This document shows positions 50,290 through 59,100 of a stretch of 64,000 nucleotides of DNA, in pieces. The notes beneath the pieces are model-generated. The model saw only the letters and a program-made list of their open reading frames with translations. It made no database searches and was not told the origin of the DNA. Position 1 is the stretch's first letter. Each line of letters begins with the position of its first letter. Source of the DNA: Muricoccus roseus (GTDB taxonomy: Bacteria > Pseudomonadota > Alphaproteobacteria > Acetobacterales > Acetobacteraceae). Where the stretch lies: NCBI RefSeq assembly GCF_900141905.1, contig NZ_FQZF01000017.1:1-64000 (forward strand), read 5' to 3'. A program made the position numbers and the translations under genes.

Positions 50290-50937
50290 TCAGAACAGCC
50301 CGTAGCGGGCATTGGAGCGCTTGCGCTGGTCACGCTCGTTGTCATTGGCGGCGGGCGGGTGGGCCGCCTGGGCATAGGGCTCGCTCACCGCGCGCCGCCT
50401 CTCCCAGTTCGCCGCATATTGCGCGGCCAGATCCTGGTCGCGGAGCAGCAGCAGGTTCTCCACGTTCCGCTCCTGCGCGGAGCGGCTGAAGTTGAAGGAG
50501 CCGGTGATCACCACGCTGCCGTCGATCACCATGACCTTGTTGTGCGCGATGCCCGAGGGATCATCCACCCAGACCTCGAGCCCGGCACGGGCGGCCTCAT
50601 CGGCCATCGAGTAGCGCTCGGTGAGCTGGCTGTCGTCCACCACGATCCGCACGCGAACGCCGCGCCGGCCCGCGGCCTCCAGTGCTTCGGCAATCGGGGG
50701 AGAGGTGAAGGAATAGGCCTGCACCAGCACCTCGCGCCGTGCCGCGCCGATGGCATCCACGATGCGGTCCGTGCACGCGCCGCCAGGCGTGAAGCAGACA
50801 GTCGGGCGCGGAATGCCGCCCGCCGGGGAGGAGGCTGGCCCCGGCATCCCCTCCGTCGTGAACCATCCCCAGGCGAGCAGCGCCCCGAGCAGCACGCCGC
50901 CGAGCAAGGGTACGATTCCGGGAAGGCCGCCCTTCAC
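50290..50937 (-). CDS. Membrane-anchored PLD-like (Nuc-type) phosphodiesterase
   Basis: A 215-residue phospholipase D superfamily protein with one HKD motif: His132, Lys134 and Asp139 in AHNKVMVIDG, then ITGSFNFS. An N-terminal membrane anchor (about 7-25) is followed by a Pro/Gly-rich linker. A single HKD implies a dimer, as in the nuclease Nuc. GTG 50937 overlaps the upstream stop in GTGA and has GGAGA at seven bases, so the longer frame is rejected. Its presence between hydantoinase and carbamoylase genes is not explained by that pathway. Confidence 0.85.
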   Translation of the reverse strand: MKGGLPGIVPLLGGVLLGALLAWGWFTTEGMPGPASSPAGGIPRPTVCFTPGGACTDRIVDAIGAARREVLVQAYSFTSPPIAEALEAAGRRGVRVRIVVDDSQLTERYSMADEAARAGLEVWVDDPSGIAHNKVMVIDGSVVITGSFNFSRSAQERNVENLLLLRDQDLAAQYAANWERRRAVSEPYAQAAHPPAANDNERDQRKRSNARYGLF

Positions 50938-51182
50938 TTGGATCTCTCCGGCGGGTGCCGGGCGCCGGGACCCGGAGCCGGAAATGGCGATGCCTCGGGA
51001 GTCCGTGCTTCCTCCGGCGCATCCCGCCGTGCCGCGAGCCACCAGCCCGCGCGGCCCAGAAGAATGGCGCAGGCGAGTGCCAGCAGCGCATTCGGCACGG
51101 AGGTGCCCGGCCCCGTGAGCCACACCCATCCGCCAAAGCCCAGCAGCGCGGCGGGCACCGCGACCAGCAGCGGCCGGTTCAC
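50934..51182 (-). CDS. Small two-helix membrane protein
   Basis: An 82-residue protein with two hydrophobic helices (about 4-24 and 32-50) and a Pro-rich hydrophilic tail. GTG 51182 overlaps the stop of the 59-residue gene in GTGA (51179-51182), and its own stop overlaps the PLD-like start in GTGA. I do not recognise a family. The coupling suggests it is made in step with the PLD-like protein, perhaps as a membrane partner. Confidence 0.65.
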   Translation of the reverse strand: MNRPLLVAVPAALLGFGGWVWLTGPGTSVPNALLALACAILLGRAGWWLAARRDAPEEARTPEASPFPAPGPGARHPPERSK

Positions 51183-51358
51183 CGCCGCCCCTTCATCATG
51201 GCGAAGAGCCCGCCCACCACCGCGACGATCAGCCCCGCCAGAACATGGGCGAGGCCCAGCCCGCCCTGGTTGAGGACGAAGGCGATGAACAGCGCCACAC
51301 CGAGCAGGATGATGAAGCCCGCAAGGACGACCGGCGAGAGCGGCGGGCGCTGCCTCAT
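51179..51358 (-). CDS. Very small membrane protein (59 residues)
   Basis: A 59-residue frame starting [20 protein letters not shown], with two hydrophobic helices (about 9-30 and 34-54) and a basic end (MMKGRR). It was found by following the overlap chain: its ATG shares ATGA (51355-51358) with the hydantoinase-like stop, and its TGA shares GTGA (51179-51182) with the next start. The exact double coupling and the absence of any other gene there support it. Function is unknown. Confidence 0.7.
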   Translation of the reverse strand: MRQRPPLSPVVLAGFIILLGVALFIAFVLNQGGLGLAHVLAGLIVAVVGGLFAMMKGRR

Positions 51359-52737
51359 CCCAGACCCACCGCGCGGTTGTGCTGGCGCGGCACGAAGCGG
51401 CCCTGGCCGGGGCGGGCCAGCACCGTCTCGCCGTCCCAGATCATCTCGCCACGCAGATAGGTGGCGGCGACGCGCCCGCGGAGGGCGCGGCCATGATAGG
51501 CGGAGTGCTGGAACTCCGGCCGGTCGATGATCTTCGCCTCGTCGAAGGTGTAGTCGCCGCGCTCCATCACCAGCAGGTCGGCATCCGAGCCGACGGCGAT
51601 GCTGCCCTTCTTCGGATCAAGCCCGTGATAGCGGGCGGGCTCGGCCGCGCAGTACTTCGCCATGAGGGTGAGGGGCAGGCCGCGCTCCTCCAGCAGCGTG
51701 AACATCACCGGCGCGAAGCTCTGCATGCCCGTCAGCCCGGCGCCGAGGGCGAAGATGTCGCCCTTGTAGATCTTCCGCTCGCGCTGCCAGGGGGCATGGT
51801 CGGTGGAGATGTAGGCGACCTTGCCGAGCAGCAGGGAGGCCCACATGCGCTCCACCTCCTCCTTGGTGCGGAAGGGCGGGTTGCACTTGCCGAAGCCCTC
51901 CAGGCGGACGATGTCCTCCTCGGTCATGCAGAAGTAGTGAAGGCAGGCCTCGCCGGAGGAGCGGGCGCCGGCCGCCCGGAAATCCTCCGCGATGTCGAAG
52001 CCGCGGGCCAGGGAGGAATGGGCGATGTGCACATGTGCCCCGGTCTCCAGCCCGATCTCGAAGATGGCGAGGTTCGCCAGGTTCTCGGCGAGCGGCGGGC
52101 GGGTGCGGCAGTGCCAGATGGGGTCGGTGTGCCCGGCGGCCTTCGCCTCGGCCGTCAGCTTCATCACCAGCTCCTGGTCCTCGTTATGGACCGCGACCAT
52201 GAGGTTGGTCTTGGCGATCTCGGCGAAAGCCTCGCGCATCAGCCCCGGGTCGATCCGGGGGAAGCGCACCGCGTCGTACTCATAGGTGGAGAATTTGAAG
52301 GAGCAGGCGCCGGCCTCGGCCAGCCCGGCGATGGCATCCACGCCCCCATCCTTCTTGATGGTGCCGTAGAGCGCGACATCCACATGGGCCAGCCGGTGGA
52401 GCCACTCCACCTTGTCCTTCAGGATGGCCGCATCCGTGACGGGCAGGGGAATGTCATAGGGCATGTCCACGCAGGTGGTCACGCCGCCGGCGGCGGCCGA
52501 GGTGGTCGCGCCCTCGATCCCCGGCCAGCCGATGGAGCTGGCGGTGTGCATGTGGCCATCCACCAGGCCGGGGAAGATCAGCCGGCCCGAATGATCCTCG
52601 GTGGCGGCGGCCGGCGGCGGCGCGCCCTGGCCGATCGCGGCGATGGTCTCGCCGCGCACGGCGACATAGCCGCCCTCCAGCACGCGGTCCTGCAGGACGA
52701 GGTCGCCAAGGATGACGCGATCGAAGGGCTGGCTCAT
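51355..52737 (-). CDS. Hydantoinase/allantoinase-type amidohydrolase
   Basis: A 460-residue cyclic amidohydrolase of the dihydroorotase/allantoinase/hydantoinase group. Metal ligands: HMH in DGHMHTA, the probably carbamylated Lys in [11 protein letters not shown], His in VAVHNEDQE, His in HIAHSS and Asp in STDHAPW. The substrate is a cyclic ureide; allantoin and 5-substituted hydantoins are the main options. The carbamoylase four genes downstream favours hydantoins, while isolated sequence similarity would also allow allantoin. First gene of the unit, 35 bases from the LysR gene stop. Confidence 0.85.
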   Translation of the reverse strand: MSQPFDRVILGDLVLQDRVLEGGYVAVRGETIAAIGQGAPPPAAATEDHSGRLIFPGLVDGHMHTASSIGWPGIEGATTSAAAGGVTTCVDMPYDIPLPVTDAAILKDKVEWLHRLAHVDVALYGTIKKDGGVDAIAGLAEAGACSFKFSTYEYDAVRFPRIDPGLMREAFAEIAKTNLMVAVHNEDQELVMKLTAEAKAAGHTDPIWHCRTRPPLAENLANLAIFEIGLETGAHVHIAHSSLARGFDIAEDFRAAGARSSGEACLHYFCMTEEDIVRLEGFGKCNPPFRTKEEVERMWASLLLGKVAYISTDHAPWQRERKIYKGDIFALGAGLTGMQSFAPVMFTLLEERGLPLTLMAKYCAAEPARYHGLDPKKGSIAVGSDADLLVMERGDYTFDEAKIIDRPEFQHSAYHGRALRGRVAATYLRGEMIWDGETVLARPGQGRFVPRQHNRAVGLG

Positions 52738-52772
52738 GCGGTGTTCCGGGCTGTGCTGCGGGTTGGCGGAGG

Positions 52773-53702
52773 TTAGGGCAGATCGTCCGGCGCGGGTATC
52801 CCGCCACGCCGGGGGAAGAGCTGTTCGACGAGAGAAAGCGCGAGGGCGGCGGCCTCACCTTCCCGCTCCGCGTTCCAGGCGAGCGCGACGCCCACGGCGC
52901 GGATCGGCCCGGCGAGCGCGCGGAAGGCGACGCCCGGCGGGTGCAGCCGCGACATGCCGGAGGAGACGAGCGCGACACCCAGACCGGCCGCGACGAAGCC
53001 GAGCTGCGCCATGGCCGAGCCGACCTCCCGCACCGCGCGCGGCGCGAAGCCGGCCTCGCGGCAGGCGGCCACCATCGCATCGGCATAGGTCGGCGAGATG
53101 GCGCGCGGCAGGAGCAGCATCGGCTCGTCCGCCAGCAGGGCGAGGGGGAGGGGATCGGGCGCGCGCAGCAGCGGATGGCCTTCCGGCAGCGCGACCATCA
53201 GGTGGTCGTCGCCCAGGGGGCGGATGCGGATGGGCGGACGCGCGCGGTCGTCGCGCAGCAGGGCGATGTCCACCTCACCGCGCCGCAGCGCCTCCAGCGC
53301 ATCCGCCGTGTCCATCTCGCGCACCGAGACCGCTGCCTCCGGCCGCGCGGCGGAGATGGCGCGAACGAGCGGCGGCAGTTCATCGAAGAGAGCGGAGGTG
53401 ACGCAGGCGATGGCGACCGGCGCATGGCGCCCGGCGCGCAGCTCGCGCGCCAGCGCCTCCAGCGCGCCCGCATCCTCGGCCAGGCGCCGCGCGAGCGGCA
53501 GCAGGGCCTCGCCCGCCCGCGTCGGCCGGGTGCCGCGCCCGCCGCGTTCGAGCAGGCGCACGCCCAGCTCCCGCTCCAGCGCCTGGATCTGCGCGGTCAG
53601 CGGTGGCTGCGAGAGGCCGAGCCGGGCGGCCGCGCGGCCGAAATGCCCTTCCTCCGCGACAGCGAGGAAATGGCCGAGCCGTCGCACGAGGCGGAAATCC
53701 AT
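52773..53702 (-). CDS. LysR-family transcriptional regulator
   Basis: A 309-residue regulator with an N-terminal winged helix-turn-helix ([20 protein letters not shown] to about residue 60, containing [21 protein letters not shown]) and a C-terminal effector domain (about 90-300). It is divergent from prpD with a 105-base gap holding an inverted repeat, and 35 bases upstream of the hydantoinase-like gene on its own strand. Either unit could be its target; divergent placement makes prpD-prpC the first guess. Confidence 0.9.
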   Translation of the reverse strand: MDFRLVRRLGHFLAVAEEGHFGRAAARLGLSQPPLTAQIQALERELGVRLLERGGRGTRPTRAGEALLPLARRLAEDAGALEALARELRAGRHAPVAIACVTSALFDELPPLVRAISAARPEAAVSVREMDTADALEALRRGEVDIALLRDDRARPPIRIRPLGDDHLMVALPEGHPLLRAPDPLPLALLADEPMLLLPRAISPTYADAMVAACREAGFAPRAVREVGSAMAQLGFVAAGLGVALVSSGMSRLHPPGVAFRALAGPIRAVGVALAWNAEREGEAAALALSLVEQLFPRRGGIPAPDDLP

Positions 53703-53738
53703 GGGGAGATACGGAAACGCTATCGCGCGGCCACGTCA

Positions 53739-53761
53739 ATCGGATTGGACGATCACCCGAT
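53739..53761. promoter_or_regulatory. Candidate LysR operator
   Basis: ATCGG and CCGAT (53739-53743 and 53757-53761) form an inverted repeat separated by 13 bases in the LysR-prpD gap. LysR proteins usually bind a T-N11-A-type dyad in such a place. The arms are short, so this could be chance. Confidence 0.35.
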
Positions 53762-53807
53762 CCGGGTGCAGAACCGCGGTGCCAAGAGCCCAAGGGGAGC
53801 AACGCCA

Positions 53808-55337
53808 GTGCAACTGCACGATGTGAAGGTCTATCCGTCCAAGGCCCTGCTGAAGCGCGAGGACCAGCTTGCCTGGAAGATCGCCGGCGTCGCCGCCGAT
53901 GCCGTGGCGGTGCCGGAGGACACCCAGGCGATGATCATCAACCGCGTGATCGACAACGCCGCCGTGGCCATCGCCGCCATCAACCGCTCCGCCCCCACCT
54001 CCGCGCGCCAGATGGCCCTCGGCCATGCGCGCCAGGGGGGCGCCACCGTCTTCGGCCTCGACCCCTCGAAGCGCTTCTCGCCGGAATGGGCGGCTTGGGC
54101 GAATGGCACGGCGGTGCGCGAGCTGGACATGCACGACACCTTCCTCGCCGCCGACTACTCCCATCCCGGCGACAACATCCCGCCCGTCCTCGCGGTGGCG
54201 CAGACCATGGGGAAGAGCGGCGCCGAGCTGCTGCGCGGCCTCGCCACGGGCTACGAGATTCATATCGACCTCGTCCGCGCGATTTGCCTGCATGAGCACA
54301 AGGTGGACCACATCGCCCATCTCTGCCCCGCCGCCGCGGCCGGCATTGGCACGCTGCTCGGGCTGGACCAGGCGACCATCTTCCAGGCGGTGCAGCAGGC
54401 GCTGCATGTGAGCATCACCTTCCGCCAGAGCCGCAAGGGCGAGATCTCCTCCTGGAAGGCCTTCGCCCCCGCCCATGCCGGCAAGCTCGCGGTCGAGGCG
54501 GTGGACCGCGCGATGCGCGGCGAGGGCGCGCCGAGCCCGATCTATGAGGGCGAGGATTCCGTCATCGCCTGGGTGCTGGCCGGGCGCACCCATCGCTACC
54601 AGGGCGACGTCTACGAGCCCGTCTACTACCAGGTGCCGCTGCCCGGGCCGGGGGAGGGCAAGCGGGCCATCCTCGACAGCTACACGAAGGAGCACTCGGC
54701 CGAGTACCAGTCCCAGGCGCTGATCGATCTGGCCTTCCGGATGCGGGAGAGGATCAAGGACCTCGAGCAGGTCGAGAAGATCCTTCTTCATACCTCGCAC
54801 CACACCCACTACGTCATCGGCACGGGCGCGAACGACCCGCAGAAGATGGACCCGAAGGCCAGCCGCGAGACGCTGGACCACTCCATCATGTACATCTTCA
54901 CCGTCGCCCTGCAGGACGGGCGCTGGCACCATGTGGACAGCTACGCCCCCGAGCGCGCCACCCGCCCGGACACCGTCCGCCTCTGGCACAAGATGGAGAC
55001 GCGGGAGGACCCGGAGTGGACGCGCCGCTACCACTCCCGCGACCCGAACGAGCTGGCCTTCGGCGGCCGGGTCGAGATCACGCTGAAGGACGGCACGGTG
55101 CTGACCGACGAGCTCGCGGTGGCCAATGCCCACCCGCTCGGGGCGAAGCCCTTCGGGCGCGCGGACTACATCCGCAAGTTCCGCATCCTGACCGAGGGGA
55201 TCATCGACGCGGCCGAGGCGGACCGCTTCATCGCGGCCGCCGAGAACCTGGCCTCGCTCGGGGCGGGCGAGCTCGACCAGCTCACGGTGCGGCTGCCGGA
55301 TGGCCGGCTGGCCCAGGGCAAGCCCGGCATCTTCTGA
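53808..55337 (+). CDS. prpD: 2-methylcitrate dehydratase (MmgE/PrpD family)
   Basis: A 509-residue member of the MmgE/PrpD family. Seen: [24 protein letters not shown] at the N-terminus in two adjoining blocks, [18 protein letters not shown], the region [21 protein letters not shown] and [14 protein letters not shown]-like sequence near the end. It dehydrates 2-methylcitrate to 2-methyl-cis-aconitate in propionate breakdown. GTG 53808 is chosen: it has GGGGAG eight bases upstream and gives the usual PrpD N-terminus. PrpC follows after 109 bases; the lyase PrpB is not in the window. Confidence 0.9.
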   Translation: MQLHDVKVYPSKALLKREDQLAWKIAGVAADAVAVPEDTQAMIINRVIDNAAVAIAAINRSAPTSARQMALGHARQGGATVFGLDPSKRFSPEWAAWANGTAVRELDMHDTFLAADYSHPGDNIPPVLAVAQTMGKSGAELLRGLATGYEIHIDLVRAICLHEHKVDHIAHLCPAAAAGIGTLLGLDQATIFQAVQQALHVSITFRQSRKGEISSWKAFAPAHAGKLAVEAVDRAMRGEGAPSPIYEGEDSVIAWVLAGRTHRYQGDVYEPVYYQVPLPGPGEGKRAILDSYTKEHSAEYQSQALIDLAFRMRERIKDLEQVEKILLHTSHHTHYVIGTGANDPQKMDPKASRETLDHSIMYIFTVALQDGRWHHVDSYAPERATRPDTVRLWHKMETREDPEWTRRYHSRDPNELAFGGRVEITLKDGTVLTDELAVANAHPLGAKPFGRADYIRKFRILTEGIIDAAEADRFIAAAENLASLGAGELDQLTVRLPDGRLAQGKPGIF

Positions 55338-55346
55338 TCGCATCCC

Positions 55347-55374
55347 GCGCCGCCGGTCCAGGGGCCGGCGGCGC
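55347..55374. terminator. Hairpin between prpD and prpC
   Basis: GCGCCGCCGGTCC pairs with GGGCCGGCGGCGC (one T-G pair, tiny loop) ten bases after the prpD stop, before prpC on the same strand. It may attenuate readthrough or stabilise the prpD message. Confidence 0.4.
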
Positions 55375-55446
55375 ACACGCGCCGAGGCGCGCGACAGGGC
55401 AGGGGCCCGCCGGCCCGCCCCGCGACATGCAACGGAGGAACACCCC

Positions 55447-56583
55447 ATGAGCGAAACCCAGCCCGATATCCGCAAGGGCCTTGTCGGCGTCATCGCCGAC
55501 GTGTCCGCCGTCTCCAAGGTGATGCCGGAGACGAACAGCCTGACCTATCGCGGCTACCCCGTGCAGGACCTGGCCGAGAACTGCTCGTTCGAGGAGGTCG
55601 CCTATCTCCTCTGGAACGGGGAGCTGCCCAATGCGACGCAGCTCGCGGACTTCCAGCGCGAGGAATCCGGCCAGCGGGCGCTCACCCCGGCCCTGCTGGA
55701 CGTGATCAGGTCCTTCCCGCGCGACGCGCATCCGATGGACGCGATCCGCACCGCCGTCTCCTTCATGGGCATGGAGGACCCCGAGACGGCCGACACCTCC
55801 GAGCCCGCGACGCGGCGGAAGGCGATGCGTCTTCTCGCCAAGATCCCGACCGCCATCGCGGCCGCCCACCGCGCCTCGAAGGGGCTGGAACCGATCTCCC
55901 CGGACCCCTCCCTGCCTTTCGCCGACAACTTCTTCCACCTGGTCTTCGGCCGCGTTCCTCAGCCGGAAGTGGTCAAGGCCTTTGACGTTTCCCTTACCCT
56001 TTACGCCGAGCATGGCTTCAACGCCTCGACCTTCACCGCGCGCACCATCACCTCCACGGGCGCCGACCTGCACGGGGCGGTGGTGGGCGGCATCGCGGCC
56101 CTGAAGGGGCCGCTGCATGGCGGCGCCAACGAGGCCGTGATGCACATGCTCTCCGAGATCGGTGAGCCGGGCCGGGCGGTGGAGTGGCTCCAGTCCCGCT
56201 TCGACCACCGCGCGCTGGTCATGGGCTTCGGTCACCGGGTCTACAAGAACGGCGACAGCCGCGTCCCGACGATGACCAAATATGCCGAGAAGATGGCGGA
56301 GGTGGTGGGCGACCGGCGCTGGATGGAGATGTCCCGCCTGCTCGCCGCCGAGATGCTGGCGAAGAAGAACATTCACCCGAACCTCGATTTCCCGGCAGGG
56401 CCCGCCTACCACCTGATGGGCTTTGACATCCCGCTCTTCACGCCCATCTTCGTCGCCGCCCGCATCACCGGCTGGGCCGCGCATGTCATCGAGCAGGCGG
56501 CGGACAACCGCCTGATCCGCCCGCTCTCGCACTACACCGGGGCCGTGCAGCGCGCGGTGCCGCCGATGAGCAAGCGCACCTGA
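55447..56583 (+). CDS. prpC: 2-methylcitrate synthase / citrate synthase
   Basis: A 378-residue citrate synthase-fold enzyme condensing propionyl-CoA (or acetyl-CoA) with oxaloacetate. The catalytic triad is seen: His224 in KGPLHGGANEA, His263 in GFGHRVYKNGD and Asp314 in PNLDFPAGPAY. The length is that of short methylcitrate synthases rather than the ~430-residue TCA enzyme. ATG 55447 has CGGAGGA upstream. The opening IRKGLVGVIADVSAVSKV and the prpD neighbour favour methylcitrate synthase. Confidence 0.92.
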   Translation: MSETQPDIRKGLVGVIADVSAVSKVMPETNSLTYRGYPVQDLAENCSFEEVAYLLWNGELPNATQLADFQREESGQRALTPALLDVIRSFPRDAHPMDAIRTAVSFMGMEDPETADTSEPATRRKAMRLLAKIPTAIAAAHRASKGLEPISPDPSLPFADNFFHLVFGRVPQPEVVKAFDVSLTLYAEHGFNASTFTARTITSTGADLHGAVVGGIAALKGPLHGGANEAVMHMLSEIGEPGRAVEWLQSRFDHRALVMGFGHRVYKNGDSRVPTMTKYAEKMAEVVGDRRWMEMSRLLAAEMLAKKNIHPNLDFPAGPAYHLMGFDIPLFTPIFVAARITGWAAHVIEQAADNRLIRPLSHYTGAVQRAVPPMSKRT

Positions 56584-56594
56584 CGAAGCGAGCT

Positions 56595-56626
56595 GCGGTG
56601 GAGCGCGCAGCGCGCGCTTCCACCGC
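56595..56626. terminator. Hairpin after prpC
   Basis: GCGGTGGAGCGCGC pairs with GCGCGCTTCCACCGC with one bulged base and loop AGC, 11 bases after the prpC stop. It is a likely end of the prpD-prpC transcript; there is no T tract. Confidence 0.5.
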
Positions 56627-57126
56627 GGCGACACCTCGCGCGATGCGTCACGGAAGGTGACGGCGCGCAACGCGCAGTGCGTCGATTCGGATGCACGCGA
56701 AAATCTGCGCGTGCATGAAGTCTTTTCGTTGACAAGCCGGATGCGCGTGCAGATAGCGTGAGACGCGCATGAACCGTCCCACGCGATTCGCGCGCGATGC
56801 TGTCAAGCACCTGTGCAGTCCGATGCACCCGGCATGATGGCGACGCAGCGAGCGGACGGAGGGTGATCGGCGCAACGCAGTGCGGATGGAAGGTTCCTGG
56901 AATCCAGATCATGGGTTTCGCGAACCGGACGAGAGAGGACGAGGCGGGCTTCGGAGACGAACCCCTTCGGGAGCGCGAGGCCCGTCACGGCTCGGCGCGG
57001 CCGGCCCTTCTCCCCGTGCAGCGGATGCAGACCCTGTGACGCCTCCCTCCCCGGTGGGCGCGTCGGCGGGTCCCAATGGACCAAGACGTGACCCACTCGG
57101 CATCAACCATCAGGAGATCCCAGCAC
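56627..57126. other. Long gap without a gene upstream of the H1-like gene
   Basis: Five hundred bases between prpC and the H1-like gene hold no frame I can support. The left part (56640-56830) is rich in CGCG/GCGC words and contains the TTGACA-type promoter candidate. The right part contains only short frames without ribosome binding sites. If the promoter at 56729 is used, the H1-like message has a leader of about 360 bases, long enough for regulation. Confidence 0.6.
56729..56757 (+). promoter_or_regulatory. Candidate sigma-70 promoter upstream of the H1-like gene
   Basis: A perfect TTGACA at 56729-56734, a 17-base spacer and GATAGC at 56752-56757 (3 of 6 matches to TATAAT). The local sequence is less GC-rich than its surroundings. 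It lies about 370 bases before GTG 57127, implying a long leader. Confidence 0.45.
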
Positions 57127-57909
57127 GTGAGCGAAGAGACGACCCCCCGCGCGGCCGCGATGGCCATGAGCACCTCGCGCCGCAGCACCGGCACGCGTAA
57201 GGCGAGCACCGCCGGCCGCGCCAAGCCGGCCGCCAAGGCCACGAAGGCGACCGCGGCCAAGAAGCCTGCCGCGAAGAAGACCACCGCCGCTGCGGCGAAG
57301 AAGGCTCCGGCCCGCAAGACTGCCGCGAGCAAGGCGACCACCGCCCGCAAGACGACCGCGGCGAAGAAGGCTCCTGCCCGCAAGACCGCCGCGAGCAAGA
57401 CGGCGACCGCCCGCAAGACCGCGACGACCCGGACGACGACGGCCCGCAAGCCCGCCGCCGCCAAGAAGGCCGCCCCGGCCCGCCGCAGCACGGCGACCGC
57501 CAAGCGCGCCACCACGGCCAAGACCGCCGCGAAGACCGCGACGGCCCGCCGCCCGGCCGCGAAGCGCACCACCGCCGCCGCGAAGCGCACCACCGCGACG
57601 ACGGCCCGCAAGGCGGCCGCTCCGAAGCGCGCCACCGCCGCCAAGACCAGCACGCGCGGCGCGGCGAAGACCACGACCCGCGGGGCCGCGAAGACGACCG
57701 TCGCCCGCAAGGCGCCGGCCGCCACGCGCGCTGCCGCGACCCGCACCACCGGCGCCCGCAAGAGCGCCGCGACGTCGGGCCGCAGCGAGGCCGCCAAGAA
57801 GGGTGCCATCACTCGCGCCCGCAAGAAGGCCGAGGCCGCCGCCGTTGCCGCCAACGAGGCCGCGACGGAGATGGACAACGTGACGACGAACAACAGCGAC
57901 GCGACCTGA
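57127..57909 (+). CDS. Histone H1-like Lys/Ala-rich DNA-binding protein
   Basis: A 260-residue protein made almost entirely of Ala, Lys, Thr and Arg. It has many imperfect tandem motifs of the type AKKAPARKTAASK (about residues 65-130), later TTRGAAKTT, and an acidic end (EAATEMDNVTTNNSDAT). It resembles bacterial H1-like (Hc1/AlgP-type) proteins that coat or condense DNA. GTG 57127 follows AGGAG by ten bases; a later ATG (MAMSTSRR) could also serve. DNA is internally repetitive and likely variable in length. A textbook terminator follows. Confidence 0.8.
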   Translation: MSEETTPRAAAMAMSTSRRSTGTRKASTAGRAKPAAKATKATAAKKPAAKKTTAAAAKKAPARKTAASKATTARKTTAAKKAPARKTAASKTATARKTATTRTTTARKPAAAKKAAPARRSTATAKRATTAKTAAKTATARRPAAKRTTAAAKRTTATTARKAAAPKRATAAKTSTRGAAKTTTRGAAKTTVARKAPAATRAAATRTTGARKSAATSGRSEAAKKGAITRARKKAEAAAVAANEAATEMDNVTTNNSDAT

Positions 57910-57930
57910 ACGCCGCTGCGTGACGAAGAA

Positions 57931-57957
57931 GGGGGCGCCTTGGCGCCCCCTTTTTTT
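57931..57957 (+). terminator. Rho-independent terminator of the H1-like gene
   Basis: GGGGGCGCC pairs with GGCGCCCCC (9 bp, loop TT), followed by seven T (57951-57957). It is the only classical intrinsic terminator noticed in the window and ends two bases before the stop codon of the convergent OtnK-like gene. Confidence 0.92.
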
Positions 57958-57959
57958 GT

Positions 57960-59096
57960 TCAGATGGGCAGGAAGGCCCGGAGCAGGATGTCGCGCCCCC
58001 CGACGTCATCTGGCTTGAAGGCGATCTGCAGCCCCGTCTCCCCGGCCACGCACCAGGGCGTCGCCTGCGCCGCCTCCGGCCCGATCCGCAGGGCCGTGGT
58101 GCCGAGCTGGCGCAGCACGGGGCCGAACAGGGCCTCCCCCGCCACCAGCAGCCGCCCCACGCCGCGCCGGGCCAGTTCCGAAGCGAGGTCCGCGAGCGCC
58201 GGTCCCGCGGCCGCGTCCCGGGCAAATTCCGGCGTGGCACTGATGATCAGCGGATGCTCTTCCGACAGAAGAGCGGTCGCATGGTCCAGGGCCTCGGTCA
58301 CCTCGGCAGCGGAGCTGAGGTCCAGCACGGGCCCATGCAGGCGCGCAAAGCCGATCTGAGCCAGCGTCGCCCGCGCATCGCTCGCCGCGATCACCGCCCA
58401 GCTTCCCCGGGGCTCCGGCCAACTCTCCGGCTCCGCCGCCGCCAGGATGCCCGCGCTCCGCAGGGCCGTGGGAAAGGAGAGCCCAAGACCCGCGCCGCCG
58501 ATGACGAAGGCCTGGGACGCGGCGGCTTCCGCCAGGGCGCCGAGATGCGCATCGGTCACCGCATCGGCCAGCCCATAGCGTCGCCCTGCTTCGGCGAGGC
58601 GCGACATCTCGCGGCGGATCCTCCCCGTGCCCTTTTCGACCATGGCGAATGGAATCAGCCCGACAGGCGCATCGGCCCACGCGGCGAGCCGGCGCGGCAG
58701 GCTCGGCTCGCCACCCGCCAGGGCGGTGCCGAGGAAGAGATGGCCGAGATAGGTGCTGCGCCCGCGAGAGGGAAAGCCCGGCACGGCCAGGGCGAACCCC
58801 GCCTGCAGCCGCCGCAGCAACGCATCCCCCATGGGGCCGGTCAGAGGGTCGTCGAACCGGGCGCCCGTCAGGAGAAGGATGCGTGCGGCGCCAGCGGCGA
58901 GCAGCGCCTCGCAGGCCGCCAGGGCCTCCGCCACGCCTGCCTCCTCCGGCAGCAAGGCCAGCACCGCCTCGGCCCGCGGTATGGTGCCGGGCTGGAGGTC
59001 GCTGACCAGAGCCGTGGCGACTCCTTCATTCGCGAGCAGCGCGCCGAACTCCAGCGCCGCTGCCGCGTCGATGGCGATGCAGCCGAGGCGCAGCAT
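57960..59096 (-). CDS. OtnK-like (four-carbon acid sugar kinase, DUF1537) homologue, atypical
   Basis: A 378-residue protein. It matches the DUF1537/OtnK family in order: GTIPRAEAV, VPGFPSRGRSTYLGHLFLG, LADAVTDAHLGALAEA, VIGGAGLGLSFP and a C-terminal TTALRIGPEAAQATPW...IAFKPDDVGGRDILLRAF. Family kinases phosphorylate acid sugars such as erythronate. The N-terminal DDFTGA motif is replaced by IDAAAALEFGA, and the protein is ~40 residues shorter than usual, so kinase activity is doubtful. It starts 4 bases after the methyltransferase stop and is last in the six-gene operon. Confidence 0.72.
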   Translation of the reverse strand: MLRLGCIAIDAAAALEFGALLANEGVATALVSDLQPGTIPRAEAVLALLPEEAGVAEALAACEALLAAGAARILLLTGARFDDPLTGPMGDALLRRLQAGFALAVPGFPSRGRSTYLGHLFLGTALAGGEPSLPRRLAAWADAPVGLIPFAMVEKGTGRIRREMSRLAEAGRRYGLADAVTDAHLGALAEAAASQAFVIGGAGLGLSFPTALRSAGILAAAEPESWPEPRGSWAVIAASDARATLAQIGFARLHGPVLDLSSAAEVTEALDHATALLSEEHPLIISATPEFARDAAAGPALADLASELARRGVGRLLVAGEALFGPVLRQLGTTALRIGPEAAQATPWCVAGETGLQIAFKPDDVGGRDILLRAFLPI

Positions 59097-59100
59097 GCGC

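Noticed and set aside
51179-52737. Calling the amidohydrolase allantoinase (allB) outright
   Set aside because: Motifs do not separate allantoinase from hydantoinase, and the adjacent D-carbamoylase argues for hydantoins, so no gene symbol was given.
56880-57200. Short plus-strand frame in the gap upstream of the H1-like gene
   Set aside because: No ribosome binding site, no recognisable content, and it runs into the H1-like gene in another frame.
56985-57893. Minus-strand frame of about 300 codons opposite the H1-like gene, rich in Ala/Val/Leu/Arg
   Set aside because: It is the reverse reading of Lys/Ala repeats, giving an artificial hydrophobic repeat. The intrinsic terminator and AGGAG site belong to the plus strand.
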